A stretch of 64,000 nucleotides of DNA from an uncultured Gelidibacter sp. GTDB lineage: Bacteria; Bacteroidota; Bacteroidia; Flavobacteriales; Flavobacteriaceae. The notes under the pieces were generated by a model that saw only the letters and a list, made by a program, of their open reading frames with translations, was not told the DNA's origin and ran no database searches. Below are positions 34,797 through 44,703 of the stretch, one piece after another. The stretch is taken from the NCBI RefSeq assembly GCF_947500795.1, contig NZ_CANMTE010000001.1, positions 868,001 to 932,000 of the forward strand, in the 5' to 3' direction. The position numbers were made by a program, and so were the translations under genes. How positions within the stretch are numbered: the first letter of the stretch is position 1; each line of letters starts with the position of its first letter.

Positions 34797-35576
34797 CTAT
34801 TTACCACCATTAGCTCTTAAATCTGCCATACAATTCGCATCTAGACTAGGCGCAGCACTCATGTTGGCCATGTCCAAAATTCCAGCACCGGATTCGGATT
34901 TCCAGAACATCAAACAGTCCTTATTATTGCAATGTTTTGCGTGTGCACCATCTTCATGATTTGTTTGCATTGGACTTCCTAAGTTTGTAAGTCCGAAAAT
35001 ATGACCAAATTCATGCGTCATTACAGTGGTTTCCAACAAAGAACGATTTGGCTCTAATGGGCTATTGCTATAATTATTTAAAGTTTCTTGAAATATAACA
35101 AAGGACGTGTTCCAATAGGCCGTACCCAACACTACAGTTTCATCTGCGGCAGAGTCTTTATCAGATTTCCCGTCAGAAAAGTAAGCCCATACGGCGATTC
35201 TATTGTCCGTATTATAATATTTTCGGTGCTTCTTCTCTATTTCCGAAATGTCATTAATACTGTATTTGGTTTTGTTTGGTGATGGGATGGCGCGTTTTTC
35301 TATAACAATTCCTTGAGGCTTGAATGTTCGCTTCTCTATAAACGACTTCAAATTATTTATAGAACTTTGAGAAGGTTCAAAGCCTTCAACATACACAATC
35401 TCTAAAATCATACTGGTATATTTATCAGCAGATAGTAGATCTTTTGCCGACTTTCCGGTAGATTGTCTGTTTGCCGATTGATTAACGCCATTGTCATCTG
35501 TTGTTAAGGCATCATCTGTTGAACATGCGTTCAAGAGGATCATCCCTAACATAAGTAATACGATTTTGTACTTCAT
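34797..35576 (-). CDS. Lipoprotein zinc metalloprotease (metzincin-like)
   Basis: About 259 residues from the ATG at 35576, chosen because it gives a lipoprotein signal (M-K-Y-K-I-V-L-L-M-L-G-M-I-L-L-N-A-C) with lipidated C18; an in-frame ATG at 35642 would place 22 residues before it. The zinc motif H-E-F-G-H-I-F-G-L is at 188-196, followed by a Cys-containing C-terminal region (H-C-N-N-K-D-C-L-M-F) with the methionine of a Met turn. This is the arrangement of Bacteroidota 'membrane metalloprotease' lipoproteins. Substrate unknown. Confidence 0.85.
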   Translation of the reverse strand: MKYKIVLLMLGMILLNACSTDDALTTDDNGVNQSANRQSTGKSAKDLLSADKYTSMILEIVYVEGFEPSQSSINNLKSFIEKRTFKPQGIVIEKRAIPSPNKTKYSINDISEIEKKHRKYYNTDNRIAVWAYFSDGKSDKDSAADETVVLGTAYWNTSFVIFQETLNNYSNSPLEPNRSLLETTVMTHEFGHIFGLTNLGSPMQTNHEDGAHAKHCNNKDCLMFWKSESGAGILDMANMSAAPSLDANCMADLRANGGK

Positions 35577-36030
35577 TTGTGAGTTTTTAAATATCATTAA
35601 AACAGCAACCTCATTCGGACAACTGGTATTATATAACGGCAATTTAGGAATTTAATTTTAGCATTAACCCATCGACTTTAACTGATCGATTAACTTAAAA
35701 AAGTTTTTTAGGTAGAAAATTGAACTAAAAATTCGATACTGCATCTTGAGTTTCTAAATTAATCAAATGTAAATATCGAGATTGCATTCACGCTTCAACA
35801 ATCTGATATAAAACCAAGATCAATCAATTTAAATATTGATTATCAACCACATAGATACAATACATTCAATTTATTCTCTATCAATGGATTCGAAGTCTAA
35901 AAGAGATAGGTTTATAAATCATCAGAAAATATAAGTCTGATATATGTCATTTTGCTATTACATTTAAAACCTTAATTTTACACTTCTAATTAACCTTAAC
36001 TTTATTTCAGAGAATCAATTCAATAAAAGC
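35577..36030. other. 454-bp AT-rich intergenic region with a probable usp promoter
   Basis: No gene or hairpin seen. TTTG at 35951-35954, an 18-bp spacer and TAATTTTA at 35973-35980 form a plausible promoter for the universal stress protein gene, 50 bp upstream of its ATG. Confidence 0.4.
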
Positions 36031-36867
36031 ATGAGACATCACATTTTAGTACCAACAGATTTTTCAGATAACGCATGGAGCGCTGCGCTTTACGCCTTAA
36101 AATTGTATGCCAATAAACCGTGTACATTTTATTTTTCGCATGCTTGGACGTTTTTGAATTCTGGCTCAAGAACTCATATTTCGCAAAGCTATATTGATCC
36201 ATTAATTGAAAAAGCGAAAGAACAACTTGAAGAAGTAAAGGAAAAAGCTAAAAAGGAAAGTACCAATAGCGAGCATCAGTTTGAAACCATCTTTAGTTAT
36301 GGCTCATTAATGGATTCTGTTGAATTTGCCAATAAAGAACACAATATTGATCTTGTAGTAATGGGTACAAAAGGCGCTACTGGTGCCAAAAAGATATTTC
36401 TAGGAAGTAATGCCGTAACGGTAGTTAATAGAGTAAGACGCGCTCCCCTATTGTTGGTTCCTAAGAAAAGTAAATTTGAAACCCCTAAAAAGATTTTGTT
36501 CCCAACAGCTTTTAACAGGTTTTTTGGCGAAGAAATAAAGCGCGTAAAGCAATTAGCGGAACTGCACCAATCGTCTATTGACATTCTTCATATTAACAAA
36601 AAAGAAACCCTAACAGACATCCAAAATTCCAATTTGGAAAGTTTAACAGCAGAATTAGCAGACTTTGATTTTAATTTCAATTGGATGCCTGATTACAACT
36701 CAAAAGCCGAAGCCATAACTGATTTTATAAAGGATAACAATATCAATATCCTCACGATGATTAATTATGAGCATAGCTTTATCGAAAATTTAGTTAAGGA
36801 GCCTGTGATTAAAAAATTAGGATTCCATTCTAAAATTCCTTTCATGATTATCCCTAGAATTGATTAA
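36031..36867 (+). CDS. Universal stress protein (two UspA domains)
   Basis: A 278-residue protein with two tandem Usp folds. The first (1-145) is complete: I-L-V-P-T-D-F-S-D-N-A at the start and the nucleotide-loop G-x2-G-x9-G-S motif (G-T-K-G-A-T-G-A-K-K-I-F-L-G-S-N-A). The second (about 150-278) is degenerate and lacks a clear ATP loop. Such proteins respond to starvation or membrane stress. It is monocistronic with a strong terminator. Confidence 0.92.
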   Translation: MRHHILVPTDFSDNAWSAALYALKLYANKPCTFYFSHAWTFLNSGSRTHISQSYIDPLIEKAKEQLEEVKEKAKKESTNSEHQFETIFSYGSLMDSVEFANKEHNIDLVVMGTKGATGAKKIFLGSNAVTVVNRVRRAPLLLVPKKSKFETPKKILFPTAFNRFFGEEIKRVKQLAELHQSSIDILHINKKETLTDIQNSNLESLTAELADFDFNFNWMPDYNSKAEAITDFIKDNNINILTMINYEHSFIENLVKEPVIKKLGFHSKIPFMIIPRID

Positions 36868-36915
36868 GGAAACACTGATATTTTCTGCATCGAAATTGAA
36901 TACCACACTTATAAA

Positions 36916-36954
36916 AAATAACAAAGCGACTCCAATTGGGTCGCTTTGTTATTT
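36916..36954. terminator. Terminator of the universal stress protein gene
   Basis: AAATAACAAAGCGAC / GTCGCTTTGTTATTT, a 15-bp perfect stem with the CCAATTGG-containing loop. It has T-rich ends on both strands, so it also serves the convergent gene at 36994. Confidence 0.9.
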
Positions 36955-36993
36955 TAGAAGGCCATTATAAAATAGCTAATTGAATATGTGTGA

Positions 36994-37317
36994 CTATGCT
37001 ACTTCAGTCAACCAACGTTGTACATACGCATCATTTCTGGCATGCCATTGTGTATGGATGGCATATAGAAAACCGTTTCTCTCAAATTCATAGTCCCACG
37101 TGTATCGGTCCATACCTTTTTCATCTTTTATGGCATCAGCTTTCTCTGTTGCTGTAAAATGTGTTGGTACTTTTAATAATAGTGGATTCTTTATATCAAA
37201 AACTACTTTTGAATGCGACTTTCTGCAGAACTTGTCTAAATCAGCATCGGATAAATTTTGAAGGGCGTTTGAAATTTTCTCTTGAATTTCAATGTTGGAA
37301 TATAATCTTTGACTCAT
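36994..37317 (-). CDS. Hypothetical protein
   Basis: About 107 residues from the ATG at 37317 (M-S-Q-R-L-Y-S-N); an upstream ATG at 37362 would add a 15-residue leader of unlike composition. No signal peptide or membrane helix. The C-terminal part is aromatic-rich (Y-T-W-D-Y-E-F-E-R-N-G-F-L-Y-A-I-H-T-Q-W). I do not recognise the family and see no catalytic motif. Convergent with the usp gene. Confidence 0.65.
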   Translation of the reverse strand: MSQRLYSNIEIQEKISNALQNLSDADLDKFCRKSHSKVVFDIKNPLLLKVPTHFTATEKADAIKDEKGMDRYTWDYEFERNGFLYAIHTQWHARNDAYVQRWLTEVA

Positions 37318-37449
37318 AATAAGGGTGACATTATTTTTTGTTTGGTTACTCACTATAACCATTAGCGCTTGTATAACGCTCTACTTGTGGATTATTAGGA
37401 AGGGGTCAAAGATAGGGAGATAATTTATATTAATTGCGCTTATAAAAAT

Positions 37450-37502
37450 AAACCCTGACAATGCTACATACTAATAGTAAGTTGTACAGCAAGTCAGGGT
37501 TT
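37450..37502 (-). terminator. Terminator at the end of the amino-sugar locus
   Basis: AAACCCTGAC / GTCAGGGTTT, a 10-bp stem closing a 33-nt partly paired loop; on the minus strand it runs into TATTTTTAT. It lies 38 bp beyond the GH9 stop. Confidence 0.7.
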
Positions 37503-37539
37503 TGATAAATTACTTTTCAGAAAGGATTTATTCCATATT

Positions 37540-40053
37540 TTATTCCTTCAAATCCAAAATACCCTCCAAACTTTCAAACGCATACCCACGCTTTTTTAAG
37601 ATCATAATGAGGTCATCCAATTTTTTATAAAATTTATCAGTACGATCAGGATGCGTTCCTAAATGGGAGAGCAACATAAACCCATTCATGTCATTGGTTT
37701 CTTCGTAGCCTAAAATAGAGTTCATGATGTCCTCAGAACTTCTATAATTCTTCATATCTGGTGTTGTATAATCAGCATGAGATAAGGTGCCTTTAGTATA
37801 ATTGATTAACGTAATACCCATTTGATCTGCCCATTGAGTGATGATGTTGTCGTTCCATTCGAATGGTGGTAAAAAATAGGGCGCCTCTTCTTTTAAAATG
37901 CCGAATTTCTCCATTTCAGCATAGTTGGCTTTGAGATCATTTTTAAATTCCTCTTGAGTGACCAAACGTTTTTTATCGGCTGTCCAATCATTATACAACA
38001 AGTGTTTATCAGAATGTGCGCCAAGATAATGTCCTACTTTTTTTGCATTTTTAATAAAAGATGAAAAGTTCTCATTTCGGTAGAAATCACCTGTTAAAAA
38101 GAATGCTCCTTTAATACCGTGCTTTTGAAGAACGCGTAATATGTCGTCTGCTCCGTCAGCATATTCATCTGCAGAAAATAGTAAGCTTATTGACTTTTTT
38201 GAAGTATCACCTCTAACAATGGCACCGGTTTCATCAAAGCTATAATTCTTTTTTTGATGCCCTTTCGCTCTACTTTCACTTTCAAGAGACGCTAGATAAT
38301 AGACTAAAGAAGCCGTACCATCCATGGTAGGTTCGTTGGTGGCATAACTCCCCACATCGTCCTGGTACACGACCAAATCCGATTGGAATCGGGCATACTC
38401 ATCGTCATTATGAAGTTCCACGCCTATCAAACTGTTAGCAATGGAGCCATATACCGGCCCGTCTATCAATCCGCCGTTAGTTGGATAACCTTCCAAAAGT
38501 GTTAACGAAGAATGCGGATCAACAGGGGTGTCTCCAAAACTTGGTAGTCCAACAATCATTGATGTTCCCCAAATATTACATCCAAAAAGCCAATCCCGAA
38601 GTGCGGCTTCCATTTCTAAATACGTTGCATCATCTGTCAAATTATGATACAATTTACTTTGCGTCACAGCGGCAGTTACAAAATTGTTGGAACACCACAC
38701 AAAAGGAATTCCGATATAAAATGGATTGTCCTTACCCCGTTGGTGAAGCATTTCTAATCCTTTTTGATAATAAGACGCCACTTCCTTTTTTTCTTCGGAT
38801 GCGAGTGCAGATGCCAATTCGTGATGTCCTGCGTTTAAAAATGGATAATATTGATAATGTAAGATTGTGTCTCGGCCAATCCAAGGCGTTACCTTTTCTT
38901 CGGACGCATATTTTAGAGCACTTTTTTTATAGGTCTCATTTCCTGTCAGCTTATAAAGACTACTTGCTGCCAATTCCATGTCATCAACCCAATTGTCCTC
39001 TTCGTAAAAATAAGGTGACCGTCCGGGAGCCGTTTGGCTTACCCCTGGATGTAGTTCCCCATAGATATAAGCTTCTTCTGCACGCTTGGTCAAATGTTTA
39101 GAATATTCAGGATAAAATTCACTCAGCACTTCCGCCCCAATAGCAAATGCTGAAGCAAATTTTCCGGCAGTAGATGCGGCGCCTGTAGATCTGTTTTTAT
39201 ATTTAAGAATTCCTTGTTTTTCACCACTTGCCATATATACAGGTCGGCCTTTTCTATTAGGATCATAAACTACCGAATCCTTATTTGGCAAGCGGTACCC
39301 GGAATGATCACGATCATCAGCAATTTGGTTATAATATTCTGAATCGGAAGGATTCATTCGTTTCAGCCAATCCATTCCAAATTTAGCTTCGTCAATCACA
39401 TCAGGAATACCGTTCGGACCTGGCAATCCGGCGGAGTCATAAGCATCGCCGAACGACTCAGGATTATCTCGGTATGCGAAAAGCAATTGAAACACGGCAT
39501 TCGCTGAAGTGGCCGTATATTGCAAATAATCGGAAGCGTCATGCCACCCTCCGGTTGCATCAATACGCTCTCCTTCTCGCTCCGGATTATAGACAATAAA
39601 TCCGTCATCTAAATGGCAAGATGCCGTTAAAAAAGGATTGTAACCACATCGTTGCTGACGCATATATTCTAATAGGAAATCGGCTGTATGGTCATAAACA
39701 TCAGCATTGATTCGGAATTCAGGCGATTTGACCCCATTCGCAGAAAGATAATAGTTGCCAGGCGTATTAAATGCACTAAAGTTTAAGCGGTAAGACGATT
39801 TAAAAGGGCCATATGCACCCTTAGCTACGGGCGATTTCGAACTAAATACAACTTTATGTGATTGCGCATCATGTAAAGAGAACGCACTAAGCGTTTCGGC
39901 TTCAAGGGCACCGAAAACAGCAACTTTAATCGAATTTGGTGTGTATCCTAATTGATTGACCCGAATTACAGCATTTTCTTCAGTTTGTAACGCCATTGCG
40001 CTAACAAGAGAAGTAAATAGTATCAGACTAAGAAATAAGACAATTTTTTTCAT
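37540..40053 (-). CDS. GH9 glycosidase fused to a NodB-like polysaccharide deacetylase
   Basis: An 837-residue exported enzyme. Signal peptide (1-19); cellulase N-terminal Ig-like domain (about 25-120); GH9 catalytic domain (about 125-600) with the base motif G-G-W-H-D-A-S-D-Y (D172/D175) and the acid E574 in Y-A-T-N-E-P-T-x-D-G-T-A; polysaccharide deacetylase domain (about 621-837). In the last, the first NodB motif T-F-D-D is replaced by F-S-A-D-E (626-630) while the H-S-x-x-H metal motif is kept (680-684). GH9 includes endoglucanases and exo-beta-glucosaminidases; the deacetylase and the MurNAc/GlcNAc neighbours favour an amino-sugar substrate. Separated from the upstream gene by a terminator-like hairpin. 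Specificity is inference. Confidence 0.9.
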   Translation of the reverse strand: MKKIVLFLSLILFTSLVSAMALQTEENAVIRVNQLGYTPNSIKVAVFGALEAETLSAFSLHDAQSHKVVFSSKSPVAKGAYGPFKSSYRLNFSAFNTPGNYYLSANGVKSPEFRINADVYDHTADFLLEYMRQQRCGYNPFLTASCHLDDGFIVYNPEREGERIDATGGWHDASDYLQYTATSANAVFQLLFAYRDNPESFGDAYDSAGLPGPNGIPDVIDEAKFGMDWLKRMNPSDSEYYNQIADDRDHSGYRLPNKDSVVYDPNRKGRPVYMASGEKQGILKYKNRSTGAASTAGKFASAFAIGAEVLSEFYPEYSKHLTKRAEEAYIYGELHPGVSQTAPGRSPYFYEEDNWVDDMELAASSLYKLTGNETYKKSALKYASEEKVTPWIGRDTILHYQYYPFLNAGHHELASALASEEKKEVASYYQKGLEMLHQRGKDNPFYIGIPFVWCSNNFVTAAVTQSKLYHNLTDDATYLEMEAALRDWLFGCNIWGTSMIVGLPSFGDTPVDPHSSLTLLEGYPTNGGLIDGPVYGSIANSLIGVELHNDDEYARFQSDLVVYQDDVGSYATNEPTMDGTASLVYYLASLESESRAKGHQKKNYSFDETGAIVRGDTSKKSISLLFSADEYADGADDILRVLQKHGIKGAFFLTGDFYRNENFSSFIKNAKKVGHYLGAHSDKHLLYNDWTADKKRLVTQEEFKNDLKANYAEMEKFGILKEEAPYFLPPFEWNDNIITQWADQMGITLINYTKGTLSHADYTTPDMKNYRSSEDIMNSILGYEETNDMNGFMLLSHLGTHPDRTDKFYKKLDDLIMILKKRGYAFESLEGILDLKE

Positions 40054-40079
40054 CTGTTTAGGTTATTTGATTTAGAAAA

Positions 40080-40130
40080 AATGGATGCTCCAATGCTTAA
40101 GAAAATGTTCCGTAAGCAGTCGCATCCATT
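40080..40130 (-). terminator. Nested hairpin between the NamZ-like and GH9 genes
   Basis: AATGGATGC / GCATCCATT outer stem enclosing TGCTTA / TAAGCA inner stem. On the minus strand it is followed by T6, so it looks like a functional terminator or attenuator inside the locus. Confidence 0.7.
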
Positions 40131-40214
40131 GATTTTTATGAATTGAAGAGTTTCATTCCTCCATCTGTCACTGAAAAGTTTATTCAAGTGCAGAGGCGAC
40201 CGTGTTCTCTTCGA

Positions 40215-41441
40215 TTAGTTATACAGCAAGTACTTTGCTCTCGTTTCTTTAAAAGATTCCAATCCTGGTTGCCAAGTTTCTTTTATCGCTTCAATGGACA
40301 TGCCTTGTTCTATTTGTGCTTGTAATTTGGTGGTTCCTGCCAGTTTCTTGAAGAAATCATTAAAGAATGTTTTTTTATCTGGTGCGCCATTATAAGCATC
40401 AATTAACCAATCTAAACGAAGTTCATTAAGCGTTTCCACTTCCCTCAAATCTTTTCCGTAGCAAAGCTCACCTTGATGTTTAGGAGTTTTAGCACCAAAA
40501 TTAGGTTGTGGTGTAAAGCTGAAATCGAATTGATCTTTTGGTAAATATGGTGCTCCAAAAATTTGAAATTGCATTTCTGTACCACGTCCACAGCTTACAG
40601 TTGTACCTTCAAAAAAGCACACACTCGGATATAAATTAATCGATTTGGCATTTGGAAGATTTGGCGATGGTAATATCGGTAAATCGTATTCTGAAGCATA
40701 GGTATAGTTCTTCAATGGCACTACAGTTAAATCGCATTGAATCCCATTTTCCAACCATTTTTCGCCATTGATCATCTTTCCATATTCGCCGATGGTCATC
40801 CCATAAACAATTGGCACCGGATGCATGCCCACGAAACTTTTAACGTCGCTCTCTAAAATTGGTCCATCAATATAATGTCCGTTAGGATTTGGACGGTCTA
40901 AAACGATTACTGGAATATTCAGTTCCGCCGCAATTTCCATCACATAGTGCAATGTGGAAATATAGGTGTAAAAACGAACACCAACATCTTGAACATCAAA
41001 AAGCATGACGTCGATATTTTCCATAAATTCTGGTGGTGCCTTTCGGTTTTTACCATAAAGTGAAAATACAGGCAAGCCTGTTTTCTCATCCACACCATCC
41101 TCTATATATTCGCCAGCATCAGCAGTACCGCGAAACCCATGTTCAGGAGCAAAAACTGTGGTTACGTTAACGTTCATCGCAATTAACGAATCGACAATAT
41201 GCGTATGGCTTTCTTCACTAGCATCTTTAAAAATGACACTTGTTTGATTGGCCACAACACCCACTTTTTTGCCTTCTAACAATTTCAGGTAGGCTTCTGT
41301 TTGATTAGCACCTGTAATAATCGAAGGTTTTTCAACCGGAGTGTTTTCAGAAGTATCATTGTTAGCTTGGTTTTTCTTAGGCGAAGAATTACAAGCTAAA
41401 AGGGTCATAAAACATAGGAACAGATATTTCATAATTTTCAA
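40215..41441 (-). CDS. DUF1343 / GH171 lipoprotein, probable exo-beta-N-acetylmuramidase (NamZ-like)
   Basis: A 408-residue lipoprotein (lipobox L-L-A-C-N near residue 17). The DUF1343 hallmarks are present: V-G-V-V-A-N-Q-T-S near 60, F-A-P-E-H-G-F-R-G-T near 97-106, the D-V-Q-D-V-G-V-R-F-Y-T-Y segment and R-P-N-P-N-G-x-x-I-D-G-P. NamZ of Bacillus and Tannerella, the founders of GH171, release terminal MurNAc from peptidoglycan chains. Here it sits in one direction with a GH18, a NagZ-type GH3 and MurQ, exactly the enzymes needed to strip and use MurNAc-GlcNAc chains. Strong functional inference by family and context. Confidence 0.88.
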   Translation of the reverse strand: MKIMKYLFLCFMTLLACNSSPKKNQANNDTSENTPVEKPSIITGANQTEAYLKLLEGKKVGVVANQTSVIFKDASEESHTHIVDSLIAMNVNVTTVFAPEHGFRGTADAGEYIEDGVDEKTGLPVFSLYGKNRKAPPEFMENIDVMLFDVQDVGVRFYTYISTLHYVMEIAAELNIPVIVLDRPNPNGHYIDGPILESDVKSFVGMHPVPIVYGMTIGEYGKMINGEKWLENGIQCDLTVVPLKNYTYASEYDLPILPSPNLPNAKSINLYPSVCFFEGTTVSCGRGTEMQFQIFGAPYLPKDQFDFSFTPQPNFGAKTPKHQGELCYGKDLREVETLNELRLDWLIDAYNGAPDKKTFFNDFFKKLAGTTKLQAQIEQGMSIEAIKETWQPGLESFKETRAKYLLYN

Positions 41442-41521
41442 TTTTAATTCGTGATTAGTAAATGGTTTTTATTCATATAGGTTGGAAACAACTCGTAACC
41501 AACTTAACAATTTTAAATAAA

Positions 41522-42991
41522 TTAATTGGATTTCAAGATTTTAAACGTCCCCTGCGCTCCCCGCTCATCTTCAATTTCTAAAAAATAAATCCCGTTTTTT
41601 AAATGCGACATATTGATCATTTCAAGATCTGAGGTCACTTTTAAAACAGAGGCGCCTAAAACATTGAACAGTTCCATTTTAGAAAATTTTACAGGGCTAT
41701 TACTTGAAATTTGAATGTAATCAGCTGTTGGATTTGGGTGAATTCTGATAGTTCCCAAATCTGAATCTTTCACTGAAGCCGTTGCACCAAATTTAGATTG
41801 GATGAGCTCCCAAAGTTCTGGACGGCCACCATCATAATTTAAAGCCCACATGCCCACGCCGCCCAATTCATTGGCGATAGCCAAATCAAATTTCTTTGAA
41901 ATACTCAATTCATTATCGGTCCAAACCTGGTTCCAATTGGTACCATCGTTCCATTTATACCATGGGTATTCAAAATCTGAATTCCAAATAAATCCACCAT
42001 GGGAATCCGCTTCCGTAACCGTGTTTTTATAGCGTGTAGATTTTACATGCGCCACCGTCGTAGATTCCGGTGCATCTGTAGCTGTTTTCCAATGCTGCCC
42101 GTAATATGGCACCGCCATTATTAATTTCTCCGGATTCTTTGTGGTCGGCACAGCATAAGTTCCTGTTTCAATTGTACGTTTAACAGAACGTTTCCAAGAC
42201 GTATGATGCGTCAGTGGTGCAACTGGCCCTGAATTCGCGCCGCTTGCAGAAGTGTAATCGTAAGCCATAATAACAACGTAATCCACACTATCTACCAAGC
42301 CATCAATATCCCATCCGCCCCAATTTACAGCAGGTCCGTCAAAAGACACTTCTTTGCCAGGAAGTTCAGCATGGATAAATGTGGTTAAATCTGCCAAGAA
42401 TTCGTTCAATTCTGCACCTCGGTGCGCGGTAGACATGCCTTCAAAATCAATATTCACCCCATCCAATTTGTAGGTTTCAATTAAGTTTTTGACGTTCGTA
42501 AAGAACAATGCTTTTTTGGCAGGATTGGTAACCAATTCCCAAACCACAGCATCTGCGCCATTAGCACCTCCAAAATTAACTACGGTCATGATCACTTTAA
42601 CGCCCTGTGCATGCGCAGCATTAATTTCATTCGTCCACGGCCAACCTTGAGGTGTGGCGATAGAAGCATCCAATTGCACTAAAAAATCAAAGCATGCCAA
42701 ATGAGTCAATAGGTCATATCGAATATTCTCATGAGCCCCAGAACTTTGCTCCCAATACGGCAGGAAGCCGAATACTTTTTTATTTAAAGTGGTTACTTTC
42801 GAAGTGTTTAGACCTATAATGTCTTCGGTCCGTTGACTTGCATTGAGTTGAATGCTGTAATTATCAATCTTTCCGAACTCATGTTTTTGCTTTTGGTGAG
42901 GCCCTTCCAAAATAAGCTCTTGTGAGGTCATGGTTTGAACCATTAAACAACACAACACGAACTGCAATCTGGTAAGTAAAGTTTTTTGCAT
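41522..42991 (-). CDS. Secreted GH18 glycosidase with type IX secretion sorting domain
   Basis: A 489-residue secreted enzyme. Signal peptide (about 1-23), GH18 barrel (about 70-400) with the active-site motif D-G-V-N-I-D-F-E (D177, D182, catalytic acid E184) and M-A-Y-D-Y, and a C-terminal T9SS sorting domain (about 415-489, starting I-R-I-H-P-N-P-T and ending I-L-K-S-N). The D-G-V-N-I-D-F-E variant is like peptidoglycan/spore-cortex GH18 enzymes (recollection) rather than classic chitinases with D-G-x-D-x-D-x-E. It would cut GlcNAc-beta-1,4 linkages outside the cell and feed the exo-enzymes of the locus. Confidence 0.9.
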   Translation of the reverse strand: MQKTLLTRLQFVLCCLMVQTMTSQELILEGPHQKQKHEFGKIDNYSIQLNASQRTEDIIGLNTSKVTTLNKKVFGFLPYWEQSSGAHENIRYDLLTHLACFDFLVQLDASIATPQGWPWTNEINAAHAQGVKVIMTVVNFGGANGADAVVWELVTNPAKKALFFTNVKNLIETYKLDGVNIDFEGMSTAHRGAELNEFLADLTTFIHAELPGKEVSFDGPAVNWGGWDIDGLVDSVDYVVIMAYDYTSASGANSGPVAPLTHHTSWKRSVKRTIETGTYAVPTTKNPEKLIMAVPYYGQHWKTATDAPESTTVAHVKSTRYKNTVTEADSHGGFIWNSDFEYPWYKWNDGTNWNQVWTDNELSISKKFDLAIANELGGVGMWALNYDGGRPELWELIQSKFGATASVKDSDLGTIRIHPNPTADYIQISSNSPVKFSKMELFNVLGASVLKVTSDLEMINMSHLKNGIYFLEIEDERGAQGTFKILKSN

Positions 42992-43020
42992 ATGAGTCGG
43001 TTTAAAGATTAATAAAAATG

Positions 43021-44703
43021 TTACTGTGTCGTTATAATTCCTGAATGCACAGGAAAAGCATTAGAAATGGATGCAGGCAAGGTTCCTTTCGCTTCTGCTT
43101 CTCCAAAAATCACTTCTGCCGACACTTTATTGGCTATCTCCGAATTCTCATAAGAAATCAGAATGCCTTCCACGTGCTCTAAATTGGTCTCTTTTAAACT
43201 ATACTGACTTGCGAAAACTGTAAGAATGGTTTTATGTGCTTTAGCTATCGATTCAATTACTTTCTTATCGTCCTCTGAAATGGCATAGGTTAATCGACTG
43301 TTTTTTCGATGGTACCCAATAATAACTTTATCATAATTTTTAAGGTCTTCCAGCAGATTTTTATGAGAAACTTCAGTCACAGTAGCTCTCGTTTTTAAAG
43401 CCTTTAAAAACGTATCGGAAGGACCCTCACCTAATTTCACAAAAGCGATTTTCTCATTTGCATTTTTATTCAATGGCAGAATTTGACCCTCATTTTTAAT
43501 CAAAGTAACCGCCTGTCTGATGGCTTCTTCATAGAGATTCGCATTGATATCGCCGTTTAAATCCTTGATAAGATTTTTTGTTTCTATTGGTTGATAGTTA
43601 TTCAATCCGGCATCGAATTTGGCGGCAAGGATTTTCTTTACAGAAAACGCTAAACGCGCTTCCGTAATCTCCTTATTGGTGTAAGCTTCTACAATTTTAG
43701 TGATGGCTTTTGGTGCATCCTCAGAAAAAAGAAGCACATCATTTCCTGCTTTAAATGCGGCTAAATCTATATCGCCAGGTTGCCCATAATCGGCTGCACC
43801 TTTCATATTTAATGCATCGGTAAAAATAAGACCTTCGTATCCTAATTTTTCTTTAAGGAGTTCAGTCACAATTTTATAAGATAACGATGATGGTAAACCC
43901 GCTTGAGGTTCTAAATTAGGCACGTTTAAATGGGCCACCATCACGCCGCCAACACCTTTTTTGAACAATTCTTTATACGGATACAATTCTACCGAATCAA
44001 TTCTTTGTTCTGAAAAAGCAACTGTTGGCAATGTTTTATGCGAATCCGTATCGGTATCGCCATGGCCAGGGAAATGTTTGGCAGAACCAATGACGCCGGT
44101 ACTTTCCATGCCTTTGGTAAATGCCCACGCTTTTTTGGTAACGTTGAATTTATCCTCACCGTATGAACGCACACCAATCACCGGGTTTTTAGAATTTGTA
44201 TTGATATCCACCACAGGCGCAAAATTGATATGAATGCCCATACGGTTGCAGTCTTTACCAATTTGCTGACCAATTCTTTCAATAATTTTAGTATTGTTTA
44301 TCGCACCCAAGGTCATATTGTATGGATATCTCGCTGTACTATCTAATCGCATATTCAATCCCCATTCGCCATCAACACCAATAAACATTGGGACTTTAGA
44401 TAAGGCTTGATAAGTATTGGTCAGATTTGCTTGACGAATTGGTCCGCCCTGAAAAAATATCAGTCCGCCAATTTGATAGTCATTAATAAGTTTCTGAATA
44501 GAATCATTATGGGAATCCACACGGTTGGAATATGCGCTCACCATAAACAACTGCCCTACTTTTTCTTGAAGTGACATTTGGTTGTACACACTGTCCACCC
44601 ATTGCCCTCTATGATCCACCTCTACAGGACGTTTATTGGACGTTTTAGCACAAGAAGCCAACACAAGCATGGCAACAGTGACTATTGGTAAAATCTTTTT
44701 CAT
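43021..44703 (-). CDS. GH3 beta-N-acetylhexosaminidase (NagZ-like lipoprotein)
   Basis: A 560-residue lipoprotein (lipobox L-A-S-C, C18). The GH3 barrel carries the NagZ loop K-H-F-P-G-H-G-D-T-D-T-D-S-H (209-222), whose Asp-His dyad acts as acid/base, and the nucleophile D296 in I-F-T-D-A-L-N-M. A C-terminal (alpha/beta) sandwich domain (about 400-555) is also present. NagZ enzymes remove GlcNAc from GlcNAc-MurNAc. Its start overlaps the murQ stop by 4 bp (ATGA), firmly linking it to MurNAc metabolism. The lipid anchor places it in the periplasm or outer membrane. Confidence 0.92.
   Translation of the reverse strand: MKKILPIVTVAMLVLASCAKTSNKRPVEVDHRGQWVDSVYNQMSLQEKVGQLFMVSAYSNRVDSHNDSIQKLINDYQIGGLIFFQGGPIRQANLTNTYQALSKVPMFIGVDGEWGLNMRLDSTARYPYNMTLGAINNTKIIERIGQQIGKDCNRMGIHINFAPVVDINTNSKNPVIGVRSYGEDKFNVTKKAWAFTKGMESTGVIGSAKHFPGHGDTDTDSHKTLPTVAFSEQRIDSVELYPYKELFKKGVGGVMVAHLNVPNLEPQAGLPSSLSYKIVTELLKEKLGYEGLIFTDALNMKGAADYGQPGDIDLAAFKAGNDVLLFSEDAPKAITKIVEAYTNKEITEARLAFSVKKILAAKFDAGLNNYQPIETKNLIKDLNGDINANLYEEAIRQAVTLIKNEGQILPLNKNANEKIAFVKLGEGPSDTFLKALKTRATVTEVSHKNLLEDLKNYDKVIIGYHRKNSRLTYAISEDDKKVIESIAKAHKTILTVFASQYSLKETNLEHVEGILISYENSEIANKVSAEVIFGEAEAKGTLPASISNAFPVHSGIITTQ

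Noticed and set aside
41522-42991. Chitin as the substrate of the GH18/GH3 locus
   Set aside because: Possible, but MurQ, DUF1343 and the D-G-V-N-I-D-F-E variant point more to MurNAc-containing glycans; no chitin-binding domain was seen.
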